Source of the DNA: Rhodospirillaceae bacterium TMED167
Lineage (GTDB): Bacteria > Pseudomonadota > Alphaproteobacteria > Rhodospirillales_A > UBA2165
Length of the DNA stretch: 6,411 nt
Reading direction: 5' to 3'
Assembly (NCBI GenBank): GCA_002170915.1
Contig: NHHQ01000025.1
Span: 2,592-9,002 of the forward strand
Shown here piece by piece: positions 1 through 5,141 of the stretch (the first letter of the stretch is position 1; each line of letters opens with the position of its first letter). A program made the translations under genes and the position numbers. Below the pieces are notes generated by a model. That model was not told the DNA's origin. It saw nothing but the letters and a program-made list of their open reading frames with translations, and made no database searches.

Positions 1-859
1 CCTCCTCCCCGTTCTTGGTCAATTTGATGCCGTGAGACCGGATGACCACATCCACTCGCCGCCCATCCACGCAATCGGGCGCAGGGACCCTGCCAAGCGG
101 CGTCTCGACCTCTCCGCCTTTTGTCACGCCTTCAAATTGCGTCCCCCGCCCAAACAAGGACGCTACGAAGGAATGCGCTGGCAATCTATAAATTTCATCT
201 GGCGTGCCTTCTTGCAAAATGACCCCACCGGGTCCCATGACAAAAATACGATCCGCCATGAACATAGCTTCCTCTGGGTCATGCGTCACCAGAAGGGTGG
301 CCACATTCGACGCCTTAAGAATGCCTAGTGTCTCCTCCCGGACACTGATGCGTAAATTTTGATCTAGGCCAGAGAAGGGTTCGTCCAGCAACATCACAGC
401 CGGGTTGGGTGCAAGCGCTCTCGCCAAGGCCACCCGTTGCTGCTGACCACCGGAGAGTTGATGAGGATAGTCATCCCGCTTCTCAAACATGTTAACTTGC
501 ATGAGGACATCAGTGACACGCTGTGTCCTCTCGCCAATGGAGAGATTATTTAAACCGAAAGAAACGTTATCTGATACGGATAAATGGGGAAACAACGCAA
601 AGTCTTGGAACATTAGCCCCACCCCCCTCATTTCTGGGGGCACCTGTGTGTCCTGATCCGCGGCTACGACGCCTGAGAGGGTCACTCTGCCGGTTTGGAG
701 TTTCTCCAAACCGGCCGCCAACCGGAGCAGCGTCGTTTTCCCACATCCCGAAGGCCCCAACAAGCAGACAATTTCTCCATCTGCCACGGAGAGGGAGATT
801 TCCGAGAAAACGTCATGTCCCCCATAAGCATGGGAAACACGTTCCAGCAACAGGCCCAT
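1..859 (-). CDS. fbpC: Ferric-iron-type ABC transporter ATP-binding protein (FbpC-like), 3' end cut by the window
   Basis: ATPase subunit of a binding-protein-dependent importer, working at the inner face of the cytoplasmic membrane to power uptake, probably of Fe3+. I translated 286 codons, from an ATG at 859 to the left edge with no stop. Visible motifs: Walker A GPSGCGKTT (residues 35-43), Q-loop Gln85, signature LSGGQ (135-139) followed by QQRVALARAL, Walker B VMLLDEP (155-161), D-loop SGLD (163-166) and switch His193. After residue about 235 a TOBE-like tail begins (LGRVP, then VDVVIRSHGIKL). Both this tail and the stretch VREETLGILK resemble what I remember of Neisseria FbpC, which favours iron over the related sulfate, spermidine and thiamine ATPases. 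The ATG follows an AAAGGGG ribosome site, and the frame is closed by a stop near 973, so no distant start is possible. The Fur-like site upstream supports the iron assignment. FbpC proteins are around 350 residues, so about 60 residues and any partner genes lie outside. The ABC class is certain; the substrate is inferred. Confidence 0.9.
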   Translation of the reverse strand, partial: MGLLLERVSHAYGGHDVFSEISLSVADGEIVCLLGPSGCGKTTLLRLAAGLEKLQTGRVTLSGVVAADQDTQVPPEMRGVGLMFQDFALFPHLSVSDNVSFGLNNLSIGERTQRVTDVLMQVNMFEKRDDYPHQLSGGQQQRVALARALAPNPAVMLLDEPFSGLDQNLRISVREETLGILKASNVATLLVTHDPEEAMFMADRIFVMGPGGVILQEGTPDEIYRLPAHSFVASLFGRGTQFEGVTKGGEVETPLGRVPAPDCVDGRRVDVVIRSHGIKLTKNGEE

Positions 860-963
860 CAGCGGGTCCCCTTTACTCGATGCCTGACCCAAAAAACTGA
901 TCGGAGCTGACTGTTTCGGGGGATCGCAAAGTGAAAAAACACCGGCCCAAAATGACCGTTTGG

Positions 964-976
964 ATTATTGAATAAT
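964..976. repeat. Perfect 13-base palindrome in the ABC gene leader
   Basis: ATTATT-G-AATAAT is an exact 6-1-6 dyad lying downstream of the predicted transcription start and about 105 bases before the start codon. The loop is too small for an RNA hairpin, so a DNA-binding dimer site is the likelier reading if it is functional. In AT-rich DNA such a palindrome can also arise by chance. Confidence 0.35.
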
Positions 977-1011
977 AGATGCATGTTTCAGATGTCAAAG
1001 TTGAACTTGAA

Positions 1012-1040
1012 TTAATACAAAAAATGAAATTCATTCTCAA
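1012..1040 (-). promoter_or_regulatory. Predicted sigma-70-type promoter for the ABC transporter unit
   Basis: On the minus strand the -35 element is TTGAGA (1035-1040, five of six consensus bases). It is followed by a spacer of exactly 17 bases and a -10 element TATTAA (1012-1017, four of six). Transcription would start near 1005, giving a leader of about 145 bases before the ATG at 859. It overlaps the Fur-like site, the expected arrangement for repression under iron-replete conditions. Prediction from consensus only. Confidence 0.5.
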
Positions 1041-1044
1041 TATC
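1026..1044 (-). promoter_or_regulatory. Fur-box-like operator over the ABC transporter promoter
   Basis: The minus-strand sequence GATATTGAGAATGAATTTC matches the 19-base Fur consensus GATAATGATAATCATTATC at 14 positions by my own alignment. It covers the -35 element and much of the promoter spacer. A Fur dimer with Fe2+ bound here would block RNA polymerase. The downstream gene is an FbpC-like iron importer, so sequence and context agree. Some alphaproteobacteria use RirA or Irr in place of Fur; I do not see their motifs here. Confidence 0.5.
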
Positions 1045-1090
1045 AAACTTTCACCCGCGCCCATGAAGCACCCGGGTCCAAATGTTCATA

Positions 1091-1131
1091 TTGCACGATG
1101 CAACAGGCCTCGAATCGCGGTAAAAACCGCG
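1091..1131 (-). terminator. Two small hairpins downstream of the pyruvate kinase homologue (possible terminator region)
   Basis: In minus-strand reading, the first hairpin has a 6-base stem CGCGGT/ACCGCG with a TTTT loop (1116-1131). The second has a 5-base stem TTGCA/TGCAA around a 3-base loop (1091-1103). They lie 37 to 77 bases after the stop codon at 1168. Neither is followed by a run of T, so they are not classical intrinsic terminators. They may protect the 3' end or assist Rho-dependent termination ahead of the next promoter. Confidence 0.3.
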
Positions 1132-1167
1132 GGTAGAAGCGTGCTATGTCCAGAGAGAATAATGTGT

Positions 1168-2214
1168 TTATTGGGATGATGGGCGGCTAAGCGGCTCTTC
1201 AAGAAGATCCTCAAGAGACGCTTCCGGATCCCAGGTGGTTGCCTCATCGATTAACAACCGGATCATCTCCACCGCTTGCACAGGGTATTTTCCGATGGCT
1301 GTCTCCGCAGCTAACACCAGTCCGTCCGCTCCCATCATAAGGGTACTCACCACGTCGTTGACCTCAGCTCGGCTGGGAGACGCTTTTTGGATCATGGACT
1401 CAAGCAGGTTGGTGGCAACATAGACCGGCTTAGCGCGGCCGTTCGCCGTCGAAATTATCCGGCGTTGGAATGCGGGTATCTTCTGTAATTTGATTTGACG
1501 CGATAAATCTCCGCGATCGATTAAAATGGCGTCAGCCTCGTCCAGTATGGCATCGAGATTTCTCACCCCCTCTTTACTCTCAATTTTGCATATGATGTTG
1601 GCATCCGGGCCACAGGCCGCTCGCATTTGGATCACATCCTGAGGTCGATTGGTAAACGATAAAGCAAAATTCTTGATGCCACATGCATGACCGATCTCAA
1701 TGGCCGCAACATCCTTCGTGGTTAAGGGATCAAACTCAATTGGCCGATTTAAATCCGCCGCTTTGTTGCTCCCGACGAAACCCGGATTAATCACCGTCGC
1801 CAGACAATGATCCGCCATCCTATGGTTCACTTCAAATTCAGCGCCATCAAAATCAATGCGGATCCGGTCACCGGGTTGAAACTGCGATGCCATTTTTGTC
1901 GGCGTGAAGGAAATCTCTGTTTTTGATCCGGTGACGGGCGAAAATGGAATTCGAATATCATTGCCTGTGTCGAAATATATTTCCCCCCCGCTCATGACCT
2001 GGTTGCGCAATTGGGCACCCTCACTGTCCAGACAAATGGGCACATCCGTCCAAGACCGGATTTTAGTAATGGTGCTCTCTAAGTCGTCCAATGACGTGTG
2101 CGAGAGGTTTATACGAAAAATACTCACCCCCAGCGCCACACATTTTGAGACAACGTCCTCACTCAAAGAGGCCGGTCCCAAAGTTACCAAGACTTCTATA
2201 TTTTTAGCGTTCAT
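1168..2214 (-). CDS. Short pyruvate kinase family protein lacking the C-terminal domain
   Basis: This 348-residue protein belongs to the pyruvate kinase family, cytosolic enzymes that transfer phosphate from PEP to ADP. The barrel begins with TLGPAS (11-16) and FRINLSH (33-39: Arg34, Asn36 and Ser38 match conserved substrate/potassium ligands). The B domain spans about residues 72-155. The second barrel half has CKIESKEG (209-216; Lys210 and Glu212 align with the catalytic lysine and a metal ligand), DRGDL (233-237; Asp236 the other metal ligand), ATNLLESM (267-274; Thr268), SRAEVNDV (281-288) and ETAIGKYP (304-311). The protein stops about 35 residues after that, so the regulatory C-terminal domain of the usual 470-residue enzyme is missing. 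Departures from the norm: DSEGAQLR replaces the usual DTKGPEIR, and DRGDLS replaces ARGDLG. The ATG is the only start after an in-frame stop upstream; I see no good ribosome site. Activity is plausible but unproven, and its role next to glycan genes is unknown. Confidence 0.88.
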   Translation of the reverse strand: MNAKNIEVLVTLGPASLSEDVVSKCVALGVSIFRINLSHTSLDDLESTITKIRSWTDVPICLDSEGAQLRNQVMSGGEIYFDTGNDIRIPFSPVTGSKTEISFTPTKMASQFQPGDRIRIDFDGAEFEVNHRMADHCLATVINPGFVGSNKAADLNRPIEFDPLTTKDVAAIEIGHACGIKNFALSFTNRPQDVIQMRAACGPDANIICKIESKEGVRNLDAILDEADAILIDRGDLSRQIKLQKIPAFQRRIISTANGRAKPVYVATNLLESMIQKASPSRAEVNDVVSTLMMGADGLVLAAETAIGKYPVQAVEMIRLLIDEATTWDPEASLEDLLEEPLSRPSSQ

Positions 2215-2274
2215 GGTGAAAAAGCGATAATTTATCTCAAATTAAGCAGTTTGTTTTGCTACAACATATAAAGG

Positions 2275-2294
2275 ATATCGGCTCTTATATCGGC
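2275..2294. repeat. Direct repeat ATATCGGC x2 around a predicted -10 element
   Basis: ATATCGGC occurs at 2275-2282 and again at 2287-2294, giving a 12-base period with a 4-base gap. The pair brackets the predicted -10 and start point of the pyruvate kinase homologue. Tandem half-sites of this kind can bind response regulators, but nothing else here identifies one. Confidence 0.35.
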
Positions 2295-2312
2295 CACTAC
2301 GTTAAACTACAA
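2284..2312 (-). promoter_or_regulatory. Candidate promoter for the short pyruvate kinase homologue
   Basis: Minus-strand -10 TATAAG (2284-2289, five of six) lies 17 bases from a weak -35 TTGTAG (2307-2312, three of six). The predicted leader is about 63 bases. The -10 lies between two copies of an 8-base direct repeat, which could be an operator. Consensus match only. Confidence 0.35.
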
Positions 2313-2452
2313 TATACGACGGTAAAGGATGACTCCTTGAGTGCGCTAGCCGCAAGTGGTGAACAAAGTGGCACTCTTATAACACCCTAGAACCAACGAA
2401 TTTGACACGAGGTTCGCTATTTCAGCTTCTTATATGAAACCATCCAACCTGC

Positions 2453-2472
2453 CATCGCGAAACGGCGCGATG
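2453..2472 (+). promoter_or_regulatory. Hairpin in the sulfotransferase 5' leader
   Basis: CATCGCG (2453-2459) and CGCGATG (2466-2472) form a perfect 7-base stem around a 6-base loop, 30 bases before the first possible start codon. An alternative, mutually exclusive pairing exists between GGCGC (2464-2468) and GCGCC (2492-2496). This could affect translation or mRNA stability; no known riboswitch class is recognised. Confidence 0.35.
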
Positions 2473-2502
2473 TTAATAACGTTTTAAGCTGGCGCCCCTA
2501 AT

Positions 2503-3372
2503 ATGCCAATGAGTTTGTCATTGATCTTGAGTGCTTTTCCGATGGATAGTCCTTTTTATCTTTTCATGCACATTCCCAAGACGGCCGGCACGACATTCAG
2601 AAGTATCGTGGACAAACAGTATGGCTTCCCGAATGTACTAACCTATTACAATCAGAACTCGACGCAATTGCTCGATAATTTAGAGGCGACCCTTCAAGTT
2701 GGTTCGCACGATTACCGAGCACTAATTGGTCATTTTCAATATGGCGTTCACGCGCCCCTTACCCGGCCCAGCAAATACATAACCTTCTTGAGGAATCCTG
2801 TGGAGCGGGCAATCTCAAGCTACCATGAGAATGTGAAGATCATGTCCCCCGCCGTGCGTGACGGAAACGGGGAACTGATGAGCTTTGGGGAATGTTTAAG
2901 AGAGCGTGAGGAGTTTTTTGCCAACCAGCAGACGAAGATGATCAGTGGTAAAGGAAGCATGGAGCCTGTTGACGCATCGGATTTGGAACGAGCTCAGAAG
3001 AATATCCAGAAAGATTTTATGTTTATTGGCATTTCCGAATATTTTGATGCCAGCATCCTTTTGCTCTCGCGGCTTATTCATTGGCGTCCCTGCACCTACG
3101 GCAAGCTTAACGCGAGATCAAATAAGGGACGTCTGGACGGCCAAGAGCTTTTTAACCTGCAAAAGATCAATCATTTTGACGCTATCCTGTACAAAAACGC
3201 ACTCGATGATCTGCTCAGAGATATGCGTGGTGCAGGAAAGAAATTCGATGCTGCATTGGCAGAGTTAGCCCAGTCAACCTCTGTGGCCGCCGTCACTGGA
3301 ACCCAGGCCGCTCACGCCCTATCAGATGATCATTTCGCGATAAAATCATTCATCGGTTTTGCCGAAAATTAA
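2503..3372 (+). CDS. Sulfotransferase family protein (PAPS-dependent, carbohydrate type)
   Basis: Predicted to move a sulfuryl group from PAPS to an acceptor, most likely a sugar hydroxyl or amine of a surface glycan. Of 289 residues, the first signature is HIPKTAGTTF (23-32), the 5'-phosphosulfate loop, with Lys26 in the usual catalytic/binding place. The second is FLRNPVERAISSYHE (95-109), the 3'-phosphate site, with Arg97 and Ser105 in the expected spacing. GHF (76-78) lies between them, where family members carry an active-site histidine. Length and motifs fit the Sulfotransfer_2 group rather than the aryl type. No signal peptide or membrane anchor is evident, so it should act in the cytosol, before export of the glycan. 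The start is uncertain: Met1, Met3 and Met14 (2542) all lack a clear ribosome site. Met14 would give the compact N-terminus typical of the family. It is the only confident plus-strand gene and is convergent with the aminotransferase. Its acceptor cannot be read from sequence. Confidence 0.85.
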   Translation: MPMSLSLILSAFPMDSPFYLFMHIPKTAGTTFRSIVDKQYGFPNVLTYYNQNSTQLLDNLEATLQVGSHDYRALIGHFQYGVHAPLTRPSKYITFLRNPVERAISSYHENVKIMSPAVRDGNGELMSFGECLREREEFFANQQTKMISGKGSMEPVDASDLERAQKNIQKDFMFIGISEYFDASILLLSRLIHWRPCTYGKLNARSNKGRLDGQELFNLQKINHFDAILYKNALDDLLRDMRGAGKKFDAALAELAQSTSVAAVTGTQAAHALSDDHFAIKSFIGFAEN

Positions 3373-3551
3373 GGATAAGGCACCTTGAAGTTAGATACCC
3401 CGGGTGCCAATTGGTAAAAATTCCAACCCGAATGTTCTAATTTTGTTAAAGCCATAGGATCAAAATCAAATCCAACGCTGGGCACACCGTGCCCTCTTCC
3501 CACCTCGCTTGACAGCCCATCCATCCCTCTCGGAGACGTGAAAAAGCTCAC
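3369..3551 (-). CDS. Doubtful 60-residue reading frame downstream of the aminotransferase
   Basis: A GTG-initiated frame of 60 residues starts 15 bases after the aminotransferase stop and ends with a TAA that overlaps the sulfotransferase stop on the other strand. I recognise no domain, signal peptide or membrane segment. The product is unremarkable, with several aromatic residues near the end (GWNFYQL). There is no ribosome site before the GTG. It could be a small operon member, the remnant of a longer gene, or chance; the last is most likely. Confidence 0.2.
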   Translation of the reverse strand: MSFFTSPRGMDGLSSEVGRGHGVPSVGFDFDPMALTKLEHSGWNFYQLAPGVSNFKVPYP

Positions 3552-3566
3552 ATAATAAAGTGGTGC
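3373..3566. other. Convergent intergenic region with inverted repeat GGCACC/GGTGCC
   Basis: This gap separates two convergent genes. GGCACC (3379-3384) and GGTGCC (3403-3408) form a 6-base inverted repeat around 18 bases, starting 6 bases after the sulfotransferase stop. The palindrome CCAATTGG (3407-3414) follows directly. No T run follows, so it is at best a weak transcription barrier. The doubtful 60-codon frame is the only coding potential. Confidence 0.35.
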
Positions 3567-4781
3567 CTAGATTCTATCTCTTTCTCGATAAAATTGGTTG
3601 ATCGTATGACATACATGGTCAATCTGTCCGTCGCCTAGGTAAGGATGCACCGGCAGAGACAAAATTCGGCCGGCTTGTGTTTCGACACGTGCCAGACTGT
3701 TATCATTGCGCGGAATGCTAGAAGCCGCTGGCTGAAGATGAATCGGTATTGGGTAGTGAATGGCTGTGCGTATTTTATGGTCCAACAAATATTCTCTTAG
3801 TTCGTCACGGTGATCGACTTGAATGACAAAGTTCTGAAAAATATTAAACTCTCTCGCCTGGCACGGCGGCATGTGAATAAATCGGGCATCAAGTTCTCTG
3901 CGATAGCGCGCCGCATTAGCTCTCCGTTTAGAAATTTTCTCTTCCAAATTTTTTAATCGATAAATCAAAATGGCGGCCTGCAGAACATCCAACCGAGAGA
4001 CAACCCCCCACTCCATCAAAGTCTCCCGCTCATGGAGTCCATTATTTCGTAAGCGCCGCAATCGATGGGCCAGCTCTTCGTCATCCGTTGTTAGAAATCC
4101 TGCATCACCCGCAGCATTAAATACTTTCAGAGGGTGTGCAGAAAAAGCCGCTACCCTGCCGAAACTCCCCGCGCATTGATCTGAGTATCGCGCCCCAAAA
4201 GCTTGAGCTGCGTCCTCCAAGACTGTGATGTCTTGCGTCTGTGCGATACCTAAAATTTCGTCCATCCGCGCAACCCGTCCAGTTAAATGAACAGGCATGA
4301 TGACTTTGGTCCGCTTATTGATGGCTGCTTTTATTGCGTCCGGATCAATATTCTGATCATCCAGAACATCGACAAAAACAGGGGTAGCCCCCGCCTGAAC
4401 AATAGCAGAAGTTGAAGAAAAATGAGAATTCGGCGGCGTTATAACTTCATCACCGGGCCCAACCTCAAGCGCTCTTAACCCGAGATATAAGGCATCCGTT
4501 CCAGAGGACACACCGATGGCAAACGACGTGCCGACAGTCTCCGCGATCAGGCTCTCAAATTCTGCGACCTTCTTCTCGCTGACGAATTGCCCTTCCGAAA
4601 AAACCGCATCCACGCAGCCATGGATCGCGTCACGCTCTTCGGTATATTGAGCAGAAAAATCAACGAAAGGTACTTCTACAAAATTTCCGATATTGGTCGA
4701 CTCCAAATCAGGTTCTATATTTATGTCGTGTTCAAATCGAGGCTTATCGGTAGCGTTCATATTTACAAAATCTCGTCTCAT
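3567..4781 (-). CDS. DegT/DnrJ/EryC1/StrS-family sugar aminotransferase (PLP-dependent)
   Basis: A fold-type I PLP enzyme that converts a keto-group on a nucleotide-activated sugar to an amine, usually with glutamate as donor, in the cytosol. Of 404 residues, the conserved core starts near VPFVDFSAQY (37-46), the usual N-terminus of the family. Motifs follow: SSGTDAL (92-98, PLP phosphate site), PGDEVITP (109-116), GATPVFVDV (131-139), EDAAQAFGA (189-197; Asp190 and Gln193 contact PLP), FSAHPLK (213-219; Lys219 is the Schiff-base lysine) and SRLDVLQAAIL, the dimer/substrate segment. All key residues are present. The first 35 residues are an atypical polar extension. Met8 (4760) is a credible alternative start, because a predicted promoter leaves almost no leader before Met1; neither has a strong ribosome site. 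Close families (WecE, QdtB/FdtB, WbpE-like, PglE-like) cannot be separated by eye, so the sugar is unknown. Its neighbours suggest the new amine is then acylated. Confidence 0.92.
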   Translation of the reverse strand: MRRDFVNMNATDKPRFEHDINIEPDLESTNIGNFVEVPFVDFSAQYTEERDAIHGCVDAVFSEGQFVSEKKVAEFESLIAETVGTSFAIGVSSGTDALYLGLRALEVGPGDEVITPPNSHFSSTSAIVQAGATPVFVDVLDDQNIDPDAIKAAINKRTKVIMPVHLTGRVARMDEILGIAQTQDITVLEDAAQAFGARYSDQCAGSFGRVAAFSAHPLKVFNAAGDAGFLTTDDEELAHRLRRLRNNGLHERETLMEWGVVSRLDVLQAAILIYRLKNLEEKISKRRANAARYRRELDARFIHMPPCQAREFNIFQNFVIQVDHRDELREYLLDHKIRTAIHYPIPIHLQPAASSIPRNDNSLARVETQAGRILSLPVHPYLGDGQIDHVCHTINQFYRERDRI

Positions 4782-4795
4782 ACGGTTAAGAGTAA

Positions 4796-4825
4796 AATAT
4801 AAGATTCAAAAAAATTCTTCATCAA
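4796..4825 (-). promoter_or_regulatory. Candidate promoter for the aminotransferase
   Basis: Minus-strand -35 TTGATG (4820-4825, four of six), 18-base spacer rich in T, then -10 TATATT (4796-4801, five of six). Transcription would begin about 10 bases before the ATG at 4781 and about 30 before the ATG at 4760, which favours the second start. Consensus match in AT-rich DNA, so chance is possible. Confidence 0.35.
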
Positions 4826-4962
4826 ATTTCTGACCGGAATTCATCAAGTAATAGAGAGCGGCGGACAGGCAATGTAGCATCAGTAGGCTCAGAAACTGGT
4901 GCTATCCGCACGATCATTGGTGACAAGCAGTAAACACAGAATAAAACGTTCAGATGCGGACA

Positions 4963-5026
4963 AATAACGAATTATCCATGACCAATAAAAACGAAATAAC
5001 CCTCACAACCATAAAATATCGTTATT
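4963..5026. repeat. Inverted repeat AATAACGA / TCGTTATT
   Basis: AATAACGA (4963-4970) and TCGTTATT (5019-5026) are exact reverse complements separated by 48 bases of AT-rich sequence. The inner part repeats related words (ACGAAATAAC). Two half-sites at this distance could support looping by a regulator or could be remnants of an insertion; evidence for either is absent. Confidence 0.35.
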
Positions 5027-5034
5027 AGGTAAAT

Positions 5035-5060
5035 GACATTGGCGTCCATGCAGCAATGTC
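5035..5060. repeat. Dyad GACATTG-N12-CAATGTC
   Basis: A perfect 7-base inverted repeat (5035-5041 and 5054-5060) with a 12-base centre. The half-sites are 19 bases apart centre to centre, close to two helical turns, a layout that fits a dimeric DNA-binding protein. It lies about 275 bases before the aminotransferase start and 80 bases after the acyltransferase stop, so it could also be an RNA hairpin at the operon's 3' end. Confidence 0.4.
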
Positions 5061-5110
5061 CAAACACCCTTAGAAATTTATATTCTGATTCAATTACTAG
5101 AACAGAACTG

Positions 5111-5128
5111 CCTCCGCGTTTTACGAGG
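5111..5128 (-). terminator. Weak hairpin after the acyltransferase
   Basis: Thirteen bases after the stop codon, the minus-strand transcript can form a GC-rich stem of about 5 to 6 pairs with one bulge (CCTCG against CGCGGAGG) and an A-rich loop. The bases that follow are not a T run, so intrinsic termination would be inefficient. Confidence 0.25.
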
Positions 5129-5141
5129 ATCTAAAATCGGT

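Larger units (their letters stand above)
860..1167. other. Gene-free leader and spacer between the ABC ATPase and the pyruvate kinase homologue
   Basis: No convincing gene lies here. The 63-codon minus-strand frame at 873-1064 has no recognisable domain and overlaps the promoter, so I treat it as chance. Reading in the direction of transcription (minus), the spacer holds two small hairpins just after the pyruvate kinase homologue, then a predicted promoter with a Fur-like operator, then a leader of about 145 bases containing a perfect 13-base palindrome, and finally the ribosome site of the ABC gene. The separate promoter suggests that the ABC unit is transcribed independently of the gene behind it. 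Confidence 0.7.
2215..2502. other. Divergent intergenic region between pyruvate kinase homologue and sulfotransferase
   Basis: No gene is visible in these 288 bases. It must carry the promoters of two divergent genes. For the minus side there is a usable 17-base-spaced pair. For the plus side, an exact TTGACA at 2402-2407 is followed by AT-rich TTATATG near 2430-2436, but the spacing of 21-23 bases is too long for a confident sigma-70 promoter. A GC-rich hairpin sits just before the sulfotransferase start. Confidence 0.6.
4782..5141. other. 360-base AT-rich non-coding gap with inverted repeats
   Basis: I see no gene, RNA gene or mobile-element end in this stretch between the acyltransferase and the aminotransferase. 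It holds two inverted repeats (annotated separately) and short recurring words related to ATAACGA and ACGAAATAA between 4962 and 5026. Near the left end there is a possible aminotransferase promoter. The gap is large for genes of one pathway on one strand. It may mark a separate transcription unit, or a place where a gene was lost. Confidence 0.6.

Noticed and set aside
32..910. Several plus-strand open frames across the left end
   Set aside because: They lie opposite the clearly coding ABC ATPase, whose Walker A, signature and Walker B motifs read on the minus strand. The plus-strand products show no domain.
873..1064. A 63-codon minus-strand frame upstream of the ABC gene
   Set aside because: It overlaps the predicted promoter and Fur-like site, has no ribosome site, and its product resembles no family I know.
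1116..1131. Classical intrinsic terminator after the pyruvate kinase homologue
   Set aside because: The stem is good, but the T bases are in the loop and not after the stem, so it is listed only as a possible terminator region.
1904..2230. A 108-codon plus-strand frame
   Set aside because: It is antisense to the N-terminal half of the pyruvate kinase homologue and has no recognisable motif.
2402..2436. Exact TTGACA followed by TATATG as a promoter for the sulfotransferase
   Set aside because: The spacing is 23 bases (21 to the nearest alternative), too far from the usual 16-18, so I did not list it as a promoter.
2945..3268. A 107-codon plus-strand frame
   Set aside because: It is a frame-shifted shadow inside the sulfotransferase, whose own frame carries both PAPS-binding motifs.
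4782..5141. CRISPR array or insertion sequence ends in the AT-rich gap
   Set aside because: The repeats are short, occur only twice each, are inverted, and no transposase or regularly spaced repeat is present.
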